Shown here: piece after piece, positions 53,593-61,690 of the stretch
How the letters are laid out: every line of letters begins with the position of its first letter
Position numbering within the stretch: the first letter of the stretch is position 1
Assembly: GCA_002710685.1 (NCBI GenBank)
Contig: PALD01000066.1
Span: 1 to 64,000, forward strand
Reading direction: 5' to 3'
Source: Cytophagaceae bacterium
GTDB lineage: Bacteria; Bacteroidota; Bacteroidia; Flavobacteriales; Flavobacteriaceae
Length of the DNA: 64,000 bases
Made by a program: the position numbers and the translations under genes
Notes under the pieces: generated by a model
Seen by the model: only the letters and a program-made list of their open reading frames with translations
The model's database searches: none
What the model was told of the DNA's origin: nothing

Positions 53593-55431
53593 ATGAGTAT
53601 GAAAAAATTTTTCCTTCCCGTATTGTTCCTTTTTGGAATCCAGATAACGATGGCTCAAATAAAAAAGATTGAACCTCCATTTTGGTGGAGCGACATGCAT
53701 CACGGCACCCTGCAAATCATGTTTTATGGCGATAACATCGCAGATTATAGGGTGAGTAGCAATGATTTTGTAATTACCGGCATTACAAAAACAGAAAACC
53801 CCAACTATCTCTTTGTTACCATCGAGACACAAGATGTGGCTCCTGGCACCTATACTTTTGATTTTGTGAATGGGGATTTGGCTTACGCCAAAGAATATGA
53901 GTTTCAATCCCGCAGGCAGGATGCTGCGCTGCGTCAGGGTTTTGACAGTAGTGATATGGTCTATCTACTCATGCCAGATAGGTTTGCCAATGGTGACCCT
54001 GATATCGATAGCACTGATGACACAACCGAAAAAGCTGACAGAAGCAAGCAAGGTGGCCGTCACGGTGGAGATATACAGGGCGTGATAGATCATCTGGATT
54101 ATATTGAAGAATTGGGGGCAACAGCATTGTGGTCCACGCCACTATGCGAGGATAACGATGCAGGGTTCAGCTATCACGGCTATGCTCAGAGTGATGTTTA
54201 CAAGATAGATTCACGTTATGGCACAAATGAAGATTATAAAAATCTTGCGGCTGAACTTCATAAACGGGACATGAAGCTCATTATGGATTACGTGACAAAC
54301 CATTGGGGCGCCCAGCACTGGATGATCAAAGATCTACCCACATATGATTGGATCCATCAATTTCCGGGATATGCAAACAGCAATTACCGCATGACCACGC
54401 AGTATGACCCCCATGCCTCAAAAATTGATACCCGGTACAATGAAGATGGCTGGTTTGTTCCCTCCATGCCAGACCTTAACCAGCGAAATCCATTGGTAAC
54501 AACCTATTTGATACAAAATGCCATCTGGTGGATTGAATTTGCAGACCTTGATGGCCTACGTGTAGATACCTATTCATACAACGACAAGGAGAACATTGCA
54601 AAATGGACCAAGGCCATCATGGATGAATACCCCAACTTCAATATCGTGGGCGAGGTATGGCTACATGATTCCGCACAAATTTCCTTTTGGCAAAAAGACA
54701 GCAAGATAGGGGCCATTGAAAACTTCAACAGCCACCTGCCCACCGTGATGGACTTTACCCTACAAGATGCCCTCATGGCACAACATAACGAGGAGGCCTC
54801 ATGGGATGGCGGTATGATGCGCACCTATAACAATTTTGTGAACGATTTTCTCTACCCAGACATCAACAACCTGCTCATCTTTGCCGAAAATCACGATACA
54901 AACCGCATCAATCAGCAAATCAACGGTTCACTCGAGAACTATAAATTGATCATGACCTTGCTCGCGACCACACGCGGGATCCCGCAGTTATACTATGGTA
55001 GCGAGATAGGTATGCGTGGTGACAAGGGCAAGGGCGATGGCGATATACGTAGGGATTTTCCTGGGGGTTGGGAAGATGATAAGAACAATGCATTTACCGC
55101 AGGTGGCAGGACCGCAGAACAAGAAGCTTATCATGCCTTCACTAAAAAAGTTTTCAATTTCAGAAAATCCACCCCGGTCATTCACACCGGCAAACTATTG
55201 CACTACCTGCCAGATAATGACGTGTATGTGTTTTTTCGCTATAGCGAAAAAGAGCGCATCATGGTCGTGATCAACAACAACAAGGAAGCCCAAACCTTTG
55301 ACATGGCCAGGTTTTCTGAAGGTATTGCAGATAAAACCTCAGGAATTGATATTATAAGTGACCAAGAAATCAATCTTTCTGAAAAATTCACGATACAGGG
55401 CAAAACCTCTGCCATAATAGAATTGAAGTAA
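53593..55431 (+). CDS. GH13 neopullulanase/cyclomaltodextrinase-like enzyme (SusA-type)
   Basis: 612 residues; an alternative start two codons in is possible. A signal peptide ends ITMAQ (21). An N-terminal cyclomaltodextrinase-type beta domain (about 25-105, KIEPPFWWSDMHHGTLQIMFYG) precedes the GH13 barrel: DYVTNH 232-237, GLRVD with nucleophile Asp325, GEVW with Glu354, and AENHDTNR with Asp435. A C-terminal cyclomaltodextrinase-C-like domain follows. It is the periplasmic equivalent of Bacteroides SusA and cuts imported maltooligosaccharides or pullulan. 11 bp upstream of the next GH13. Confidence 0.94.
   Translation: MSMKKFFLPVLFLFGIQITMAQIKKIEPPFWWSDMHHGTLQIMFYGDNIADYRVSSNDFVITGITKTENPNYLFVTIETQDVAPGTYTFDFVNGDLAYAKEYEFQSRRQDAALRQGFDSSDMVYLLMPDRFANGDPDIDSTDDTTEKADRSKQGGRHGGDIQGVIDHLDYIEELGATALWSTPLCEDNDAGFSYHGYAQSDVYKIDSRYGTNEDYKNLAAELHKRDMKLIMDYVTNHWGAQHWMIKDLPTYDWIHQFPGYANSNYRMTTQYDPHASKIDTRYNEDGWFVPSMPDLNQRNPLVTTYLIQNAIWWIEFADLDGLRVDTYSYNDKENIAKWTKAIMDEYPNFNIVGEVWLHDSAQISFWQKDSKIGAIENFNSHLPTVMDFTLQDALMAQHNEEASWDGGMMRTYNNFVNDFLYPDINNLLIFAENHDTNRINQQINGSLENYKLIMTLLATTRGIPQLYYGSEIGMRGDKGKGDGDIRRDFPGGWEDDKNNAFTAGGRTAEQEAYHAFTKKVFNFRKSTPVIHTGKLLHYLPDNDVYVFFRYSEKERIMVVINNNKEAQTFDMARFSEGIADKTSGIDIISDQEINLSEKFTIQGKTSAIIELK
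53877..53892. repeat. Interspersed palindrome TTTGGC-TTAC-GCCAAA
   Basis: Perfect 6-bp arms in the GH13 gene (codons for LAYAKE). Confidence 0.68.
55232..55251. repeat. Interspersed palindrome, 20 bp, arm TTTTTCGCTA
   Basis: Loopless perfect 10-bp arms in the GH13 gene (codons for FFRYSEK). Best CGC..GCG copy in the window. Confidence 0.87.
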
Positions 55432-55442
55432 GTAACTTCCAC

Positions 55443-57317
55443 ATGAGAAAATTATTGATGATTTTGGGAATCGTTGCTTTGGCGACAGCCTGCAAAGAAA
55501 AATCCCCAAAAAGCACAACAATGAAACAAGAAAACCGCGAAGGTAAAAAAGTGGTGGTGTACCAGGTTTTTACCCGCCTCTTTGGCAATACAAATACCAC
55601 AAACAAGCCCTGGGGAACCATTGAAGAAAACGGGGTGGGTAAGTTCAATGACTTTACTGATGAAGCGCTGGAATCCATAAAAGAACTGGGTGTTACCCAT
55701 ATTTGGTACACTGGCGTGCCGCACCATGCCGTGATTAGGGACTACATAAAATATGGGATTTCTAATGATGATCCAGATGTGGTAAAAGGCCGGGCTGGCT
55801 CGCCTTATGCCGTTAAGGATTACTATCAGGTAGACCCTGATATGGCAGAGGACCCGGCAAAACGCATGGCAGAGTTTGAGGCCTTGATAGAACGTACACA
55901 TGCACATGGCCTGAAGGCAATTATAGATATCGTGCCCAACCATGTCGCGCGCAAGTATGTGGGCTTGAATAATCCAGAGGGTGTCACAGACTTTGGGACA
56001 GGTGATGATACTACTTTGGCTTATGCCAAAAACAATAACTTCTACTACATTCCAGGTGAAGATTTTGAGGTTCCTGATTGGGAAAATGGGTACGAGCCAC
56101 TAGGAGGTGAAAAGCGTGCAACAGCTGATCATAAATTTACAGAAAGCCCTGCAAAATGGACAGGTAACGGGTCACGGAGTGCAAAGCCTGGGTTTCATGA
56201 CTGGTACGAGACCGTGAAGGTCAACTATGGCGTGGGCCCTGATGGGCATAAGGATTTTCCAGAATTACCGTCAGGTTATGGACATGAAGATTATACAAAG
56301 CATTTTGGGTTTTGGAAGGACAAGGACCTGCCCAGCAGTTGGTATAAATTTAGGGATATTGCGCTCTTTTGGTTAGAAAAAGGGGTTGATGGCTTTCGGT
56401 TTGATATGGCTGAGATGGTCCCCGTGGAGTTCTGGAGCTTCATGAACAGCAGCATCAAGATGAAAAACCCGGATGCCTTTATCCTTGCCGAAGTTTATAA
56501 TCCTTCTTTGTACCGCGATTATATTTTTAAAGGAAAAATGGATTATCTCTATGACAAGGTTGAGCTGTATGACACCATAAAACATATCATGCAGGGGCAT
56601 GGCAGTACAGACCATCTTGCACCCATCATTGAGTCACAACGGGATATTGAGGAAAACATGCTGCATTTTCTTGAAAACCATGATGAGCAACGTATCGCAA
56701 GCCCGGATTTTGCAGGTGCTGCTGTAAAAGGTAAACCTGCTATGGTGGTGAGTGCAACAATGACCACGTCGCCCATTATGATTTATTTTGGCCAAGAAGT
56801 AGGGGAGCCTGCCAAAGAAGATGGAGGTTTTGGAGACCCTACACGTACCTCGATTTTTGATTATGTGGGCGTTCCTACACATCAACGCTGGATGAACGGG
56901 GGTAAATTTGATGGAGGACAATCTACAGATGAAGAAAGAGAGCTGCGGGATTTTTATGAGCGACTGCTCTCCTTTACTAAAAATAGTGAAGCCCTTACCG
57001 GGGAATATAAAGATATACATGCCCATAACCGGCATACTACTGAATGGTATAACGACAAGGTTTACAGTTTTGTACGCTGGAAAAATGATGAAAAACTGAT
57101 TATCATCTCAAATTTTGATGCTCAGGATACATTTGGGTTTGAATTACAGATACCGCATGATGTTATTGAAGCATGGCATTTAAGTGATGGAGAGTATAAA
57201 GTTGAAGATGTACTTTACCATCATTTTGCAGGAACTGTAAGGGTAATAAATGGCTTGGGCAAAATACGCATTGACATCAAGCCTCTGGAATCATTTATCC
57301 TTAAGATCAAGAAATAG
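55443..57317 (+). CDS. GH13 alpha-amylase lipoprotein
   Basis: 624 residues. The signal MRKLLMILGIVALATAC gives a lipoprotein (Cys17). The barrel shows VVVYQVFTRLFG near 37, DIVPNH 162-167, GFRFD with nucleophile Asp321, LAEVYNP with Glu350 and ENHDEQR with Asp414. Inserts between strands (residues 170-300) are longer than in simple amylases. A beta domain follows at the end (ESFILKIKK). It most likely trims maltodextrins in the periplasm together with the preceding GH13. No GH65, GH97 or GH31 enzyme and no inner-membrane maltose transporter follow. Confidence 0.93.
   Translation: MRKLLMILGIVALATACKEKSPKSTTMKQENREGKKVVVYQVFTRLFGNTNTTNKPWGTIEENGVGKFNDFTDEALESIKELGVTHIWYTGVPHHAVIRDYIKYGISNDDPDVVKGRAGSPYAVKDYYQVDPDMAEDPAKRMAEFEALIERTHAHGLKAIIDIVPNHVARKYVGLNNPEGVTDFGTGDDTTLAYAKNNNFYYIPGEDFEVPDWENGYEPLGGEKRATADHKFTESPAKWTGNGSRSAKPGFHDWYETVKVNYGVGPDGHKDFPELPSGYGHEDYTKHFGFWKDKDLPSSWYKFRDIALFWLEKGVDGFRFDMAEMVPVEFWSFMNSSIKMKNPDAFILAEVYNPSLYRDYIFKGKMDYLYDKVELYDTIKHIMQGHGSTDHLAPIIESQRDIEENMLHFLENHDEQRIASPDFAGAAVKGKPAMVVSATMTTSPIMIYFGQEVGEPAKEDGGFGDPTRTSIFDYVGVPTHQRWMNGGKFDGGQSTDEERELRDFYERLLSFTKNSEALTGEYKDIHAHNRHTTEWYNDKVYSFVRWKNDEKLIIISNFDAQDTFGFELQIPHDVIEAWHLSDGEYKVEDVLYHHFAGTVRVINGLGKIRIDIKPLESFILKIKK
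56015..56030. repeat. Interspersed palindrome TTTGGC-TTAT-GCCAAA
   Basis: Perfect 6-bp arms in the second rightward GH13 gene (codons for LAYAKN). Confidence 0.68.
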
Positions 57318-57405
57318 TTTTTTTATCTATTTTTTTCAATTAATCACCGATAAAAACCTTTCTTAAAATCTTAATTTAATCTTAAGGCATTTGCTTGACC
57401 TTTAT

Positions 57406-57413
57406 TAAATTTG
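57406..57413 (+). promoter_or_regulatory. Putative -7 box for the small Cys-tail protein gene
   Basis: TAAATTTG fits TAnnTTTG, 28 bp upstream of ATG 57442. It makes the next four genes a unit independent of the amylase genes. Confidence 0.5.
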
Positions 57414-57441
57414 ATTACTCAACTTGATAACTTTCAAAAAA

Positions 57442-57816
57442 ATGTCAAAAAACAAAATCACACTCAATACCGCCGAAGAATGGACAACAAAATGGCGTGG
57501 GGAAGGCAGGGATTTTCTTGCTAAAAACAAGCTTAACGCATTCTTGATTCCCGCAGAAGACCTCATGGAAGTCCTCAAAGAACTCAAGGTCGAGAAAGGC
57601 CAAAAATACGTGCGTGCCTATCTGGGCCTTACTGAAGATAATACGGCAAAACTGGCCATTGTGGGTACAGAAGAAGCTACAGATGCTAAAGGGAATACCT
57701 ATTATAAAGATTTGCTCCCTAAAAAAGAAGATGGTATTGGGGTAGAAGGAGAAGGTATCTATGACCTTACAAGCCCATGTCCCCCAGACTGTGACCCTAC
57801 CAGTCCATTAGTTTAA
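57442..57816 (+). CDS. Small protein with CPPDCDPTSPL C-terminal tail
   Basis: 124 residues from ATG 57442 (an upstream TTG gives six extra codons). No signal peptide. A charged alpha/beta domain opens with LNTAEEWTTKWRGEGRDFLAKNK and an Asn/Lys-rich core, with AFLIPAEDLMEVLKEL and KYVRAYLGLTED. The C-terminus SPCPPDCDPTSPLV is Cys-Pro rich with a CxxxC spacing. Proteins with this kind of tail recur as uncharacterised small proteins in flavobacteria, to my recollection, but I know no function. It is 2 bp upstream of a membrane protein and a two-component pair. The tail could bind metal, form a disulfide or be a recognition signal. Confidence 0.7.
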   Translation: MSKNKITLNTAEEWTTKWRGEGRDFLAKNKLNAFLIPAEDLMEVLKELKVEKGQKYVRAYLGLTEDNTAKLAIVGTEEATDAKGNTYYKDLLPKKEDGIGVEGEGIYDLTSPCPPDCDPTSPLV

Positions 57817-57818
57817 AA

Positions 57819-58454
57819 ATGGATTCTATATTAGGTATTTCCCGGATTACACTGTACATTTCTGCAATCTTGCCATTCCTTTTTTTAATTAATGTAAGAA
57901 AGGCAAATCCAGCCTACATCAGTTTTCTGGCTTATTTAATATGTATGGCCCTAATACAGGTAATGTCAAGGGTTTTAGTACTTAAGGGGGAGCACAATAT
58001 ATTTTTGATTCATTACATGTTGTTTATGCAGTTTATAACATTGTCATTGTTTTTTTATTTTATTTTAAAAAAAAGATGGGTGTTATATCTATCAGGCAGT
58101 ATATTGATTCTTTTTGTTGTTCAGTACCTGTTTTTTATCAAGGTAGAAAATAGTTACAATCCCCTGGGTCTGGCTGTATGTGGTCTTATCATCACCTTTT
58201 ATGCTGGTAGATATTTGTATAGTCTTATTAATAAAAAAGGAAAATACCTGTATATCACCCTTGGAAGCCTGATTTATTTTTCATTGAGTATAATGGTTTT
58301 TGGGCTAGGTAATGTGGGGTTGGAAATTAAAAAATCCGTGATTGATCTATTGTTTTATTTTAATGCCTATGGCTACCTTATCTTTCAGGTGCTGTGTATA
58401 ATAAACTGGTACATTTTCTTGCGGGATAGGAATAAGCAAGGAATAATGACGTAG
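57819..58454 (+). CDS. Seven-segment membrane protein upstream of a histidine kinase
   Basis: 211 residues, almost entirely seven hydrophobic helices with short loops (starts at about 8, 34, 62, 87, 112, 142 and 180). The C-terminus is basic and cytoplasmic (FLRDRNKQG). The pattern resembles the 7TM sensor halves sometimes fused to bacterial kinases, here on a separate polypeptide. It stands 2 bp after the small Cys-tail protein and 3 bp before the kinase, so all are co-transcribed. A sensor role is inferred from this context only. Confidence 0.65.
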   Translation: MDSILGISRITLYISAILPFLFLINVRKANPAYISFLAYLICMALIQVMSRVLVLKGEHNIFLIHYMLFMQFITLSLFFYFILKKRWVLYLSGSILILFVVQYLFFIKVENSYNPLGLAVCGLIITFYAGRYLYSLINKKGKYLYITLGSLIYFSLSIMVFGLGNVGLEIKKSVIDLLFYFNAYGYLIFQVLCIINWYIFLRDRNKQGIMT

Positions 58455-58457
58455 GCA

Positions 58458-59252
58458 ATGCTGGACGAAAATGAAATTTTCTGGTATATCACAATTGGTT
58501 TTGGGGTTATTTTCTTCCTGGCCATCCTTGTCATTGTTTTTTTTCTCTTTTCGCGTAAGCAAATCTTTAAAAAAGAACTGGAAAAACAGACCCTCAAGTT
58601 AAAATATCAAGAAGACCTGCTCAAAGCCACCATCCTTACCCAAGAAAAAGAAAGAGCGCGCATAGCCAGGGACATCCATGACGAGGTAAGCTCAAAGCTC
58701 AATGTAATCGTGCTTAATATGAACCTGTTACAGGATGAAGATGTGCGCAAGAGCAGCAGGGCGGGCGAGATTTCGCTTAAAGCGAAAGAAATAGGTTCAC
58801 GGGCGCTGGAGAATGCCCGGCGTATCTCGCATGACCTGTTGCCACCCGTGCTGGAGGGTTTTGGCCTAGAAGCCGCGATTGAAGAAATCTGCGACGAGTT
58901 TAATACCATTGATGGCCTTAAGGTAAAACATGCCTATACCTGGCCTCAAGATGCGATTGAAAAAACACGACAAATCCACGTGTACCGTATCATACAAGAA
59001 ATGCTCAATAATTCGGTACGGCATGGCCAGGCGACCTTGATCACGATAAAATTTGATGAAGATGGTAACAATCTTACCCTTTTATATACAGATAATGGTA
59101 AAGGATTTGATGCGGCTGATCCTGAAAATGCCAATGGTCTGGGCATGAAAAACATTGAAAGTCGTGTAAATTTACTCTCCGGTAGATGGATTATAAACAG
59201 TAGTCCCGGTAAAGGGGTACACATACAAACCATATTTAAGAAACAAGCATGA
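58458..59252 (+). CDS. NarL/DegS-type sensor histidine kinase (HisKA_3)
   Basis: 264 residues. One N-terminal membrane helix (about 9-31) with hardly any periplasmic part, then a coiled helix. The dimerisation domain has the phospho-acceptor His74 in ERARIARDIHDEVSSKLN. The HATPase domain has the N box IIQEMLNNSVRHGQ near 178 and the G boxes DNGKGFD near 215 and GLGMKNIESRVNLL near 229. It lacks a sensor domain of its own, so the 7TM protein next to it may supply the input. ATGA overlap with the response regulator. Confidence 0.94.
   Translation: MLDENEIFWYITIGFGVIFFLAILVIVFFLFSRKQIFKKELEKQTLKLKYQEDLLKATILTQEKERARIARDIHDEVSSKLNVIVLNMNLLQDEDVRKSSRAGEISLKAKEIGSRALENARRISHDLLPPVLEGFGLEAAIEEICDEFNTIDGLKVKHAYTWPQDAIEKTRQIHVYRIIQEMLNNSVRHGQATLITIKFDEDGNNLTLLYTDNGKGFDAADPENANGLGMKNIESRVNLLSGRWIINSSPGKGVHIQTIFKKQA
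58771..58787. repeat. Interspersed palindrome TTTCGCTT-A-AAGCGAAA
   Basis: Perfect 8-bp arms, 1-bp centre, in the kinase gene (codons for ISLKAKE). Same inner 17 bases as the palindrome at 7388-7406. Confidence 0.8.
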
Positions 59253-59896
59253 TCAAGATAGGACTCTGCGATGACGAAGAACTTTTCAGGACAGGCATTA
59301 GCCTATTACTGGGGAGCAAACCGGGCTTTCAGGTAGTGCTCGAAGCCTCTAACGGGGCCATCCTGCTTGAAAAATTGAGAAAATCAAAAAACCTGCCAGA
59401 TGTAATCCTGATGGACATCAACATGCCTAACCTCAATGGTATAGATACCACAAAGATGGTGCGCAAGGAGTTTGAGAACGTCATGATAATCGCGCTCACC
59501 AGTTACAGTTCACCAGCATTCTTGCGCAACATGATACAGGTGGGTGCTTCATCATATCTAGTAAAGGACTCAGCACCTGACCGTATGATTCATACCATTA
59601 AAAAAGTTCATGAAACCGGCTTCTACTATGATGATAAGACTGTTGATATGATCTATAATTCAGGACAAGATAGGCTTACGCCAAAATCTCTACTGGATGA
59701 AACCCTTAGCGAAAGGGAAAAACAGGTCCTTCAATTGATATGTGAGCAAAAAACCACCTCTGAAATGGCAGATGAACTCTTTTTAAGCCCGCGTACCGTA
59801 GAAGGTCACCGCAACAATCTCCTTATAAAGACCGAGAGCCGCAACATGGCCGGCCTTGTTATTTTTGCCCTGCAGAACAACCTGGTCAAGATCTAG
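59249..59896 (+). CDS. LuxR/NarL-family response regulator
   Basis: 215 residues. Receiver domain 1-120 with acidic pocket Asp8-Asp9, phosphorylation site Asp56 in LMDINMPN, Thr84 and Lys106. LuxR-type helix-turn-helix 148-210 with LSEREKQVLQLICEQKTTSEMADELFLSPRTVEGHRNNL. It is phosphorylated by the kinase encoded upstream (ATGA overlap). Target genes are unknown; the adjacent Cys-tail protein gene is one candidate. Confidence 0.95.
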   Translation: MIKIGLCDDEELFRTGISLLLGSKPGFQVVLEASNGAILLEKLRKSKNLPDVILMDINMPNLNGIDTTKMVRKEFENVMIIALTSYSSPAFLRNMIQVGASSYLVKDSAPDRMIHTIKKVHETGFYYDDKTVDMIYNSGQDRLTPKSLLDETLSEREKQVLQLICEQKTTSEMADELFLSPRTVEGHRNNLLIKTESRNMAGLVIFALQNNLVKI

Positions 59897-59967
59897 TTTT
59901 TTTCATGTAAATCAGGAAGTTGGTTAATTGCCAGTATTTTCTTTTATTTGAAAGACAATACATTAGC

Positions 59968-61506
59968 ATGCTTACAAAAGTTTACGGTTCGGCCGTTTTT
60001 GGCGTAGATGCCACGACCATCACCATAGAGGTCAATATTGACAAGGGGATAGGTTATCACCTTGTGGGCCTACCGGATAATGCCATTAAAGAAAGCAATT
60101 TTCGCATTGCCGCAGCATTACAGAACAATGGCTATAAAATCCCCGGGAAGAAGATCACCATCAACATGGCCCCGGCAGATATGCGCAAGGAAGGATCTGC
60201 CTATGACCTTACCATCGCCGTGGGGATCTTGACGGCAACCAGCCAAATCAAATCTGAAAACCTGGACAACTATATCATCATGGGCGAGCTCTCGCTTGAT
60301 GGAAGCCTCCAGCCCATAAAAGGTGCACTGCCCATTGCCATAAAAGCACAAGAAGAAGGGTTTACAAAATTTATCCTCCCCCTGCAAAATGCCAAGGAAG
60401 CCGCCATTGTAAAGGACTTGCAGGTGTATGGAGTTGAGAATATTGCCCAGGTCATCAATCATTTTGACACGGGTGAACCACTTGAAGAAACCATTGTGGA
60501 TACCCGCACGGAGTTCTACAATAACCTTGAACATCCAGAATTTGATTTTGCCGATGTGAAGGGGCAGGAAGGCATCAAGCGTTGTATGGAAATCGCCGCT
60601 GCCGGTGGGCATAATATTATCTTGATAGGTCCGCCTGGTTCTGGAAAGACCATGCTGGCCAAGCGTTTGCCCACCATCCTACCACCCATGACCTTGCGGG
60701 AAGCACTGGAAACCACAAAAATACATAGCGTTTCAGGAAGGATGCGCGAACATGTGGGGCTCATGGCACAACGACCCTTCCGCAGTCCGCACCACACCAT
60801 TAGCGATGTTGCATTAGTGGGCGGGGGCGCTTATCCACAACCGGGTGAAATCTCACTGGCACATAACGGAGTGCTGTTTCTTGATGAGCTGCCAGAATTT
60901 AAAAGGACCGTGCTAGAAGTAATGCGCCAGCCGCTTGAAGATAGGGAAGTAACCATCTCGCGGGCCAGGTTTACCGTGACATACCCCAGTAGTTTTATGC
61001 TGGTGGCAAGCATGAACCCCAGCCCCGGTGGATATTTCAACGACCCTGATGCACCTGTGGTGAGTTCGCCAGCAGAAATGCAGCGGTACCTGAGCAAGAT
61101 TTCGGGGCCCTTGCTGGACAGGATAGACATTCATATCGAGGTGACGCCGGTTCCTTTTGACAAACTTTCAGATGAGCAAAAGGCAGAAAATAGTGTAGCT
61201 ATCAGGGCACGCGTCACAGAAGCCAGGAGCTTGCAAACAGAGCGCTTCCGCGAAAGCGAAACAATAAACTACAATGCCCAGATGGGCGTGAAGCAAATAA
61301 AGAAATACTGTAAACTTGATGATGCGTCCAAGGATATGCTTAAAAATGCCATGGAGCGGTTAAACCTTTCTGCGAGGGCCTATGACCGTATCTTGAAGGT
61401 ATCTCGCACAATTGCAGATCTAGAAGCTTCTCAAGAAATTAAGGGCCATCACATCAGCGAGGCCATACAGTACCGTAGCCTTGACCGGGATGGATGGCTG
61501 GGATAG
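59968..61506 (+). CDS. comM: YifB/ComM-family Mg-chelatase-like AAA+ ATPase
   Basis: 512 residues from ATG 59968; the 16-codon extension upstream is not conserved. The N-terminal ChlI-like domain (1-170, LTKVYGSAVFGVDATTITIEV) is followed by a Mg-chelatase AAA+ core with Walker A GPPGSGKT at 221-228, LFLDELPEF near 309 and the PSSFMLVASMNPSPGG block, then a C-terminal Mg-chelatase subdomain ending RSLDRDGW. ComM is a helicase that helps branch migration of incoming DNA in natural transformation; YifB homologues are also widespread in species with no known transformation. Monocistronic. Confidence 0.94.
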   Translation: MLTKVYGSAVFGVDATTITIEVNIDKGIGYHLVGLPDNAIKESNFRIAAALQNNGYKIPGKKITINMAPADMRKEGSAYDLTIAVGILTATSQIKSENLDNYIIMGELSLDGSLQPIKGALPIAIKAQEEGFTKFILPLQNAKEAAIVKDLQVYGVENIAQVINHFDTGEPLEETIVDTRTEFYNNLEHPEFDFADVKGQEGIKRCMEIAAAGGHNIILIGPPGSGKTMLAKRLPTILPPMTLREALETTKIHSVSGRMREHVGLMAQRPFRSPHHTISDVALVGGGAYPQPGEISLAHNGVLFLDELPEFKRTVLEVMRQPLEDREVTISRARFTVTYPSSFMLVASMNPSPGGYFNDPDAPVVSSPAEMQRYLSKISGPLLDRIDIHIEVTPVPFDKLSDEQKAENSVAIRARVTEARSLQTERFRESETINYNAQMGVKQIKKYCKLDDASKDMLKNAMERLNLSARAYDRILKVSRTIADLEASQEIKGHHISEAIQYRSLDRDGWLG

Positions 61507-61690
61507 CACAGTTGGTAAAAATCTAATTTAAGATACCTATTAAAATCAATTTATCATTTAACGGCATCATTTTTATCATTTTGTGAATTCCATAAGTATC
61601 CTTGTAACTTTAAGTACAAGATGTCGTCTTTTAGCATAGTATTAACACTAATGCTTATCTTAGCAATCAATAAAACAAATCAAATTTTTC

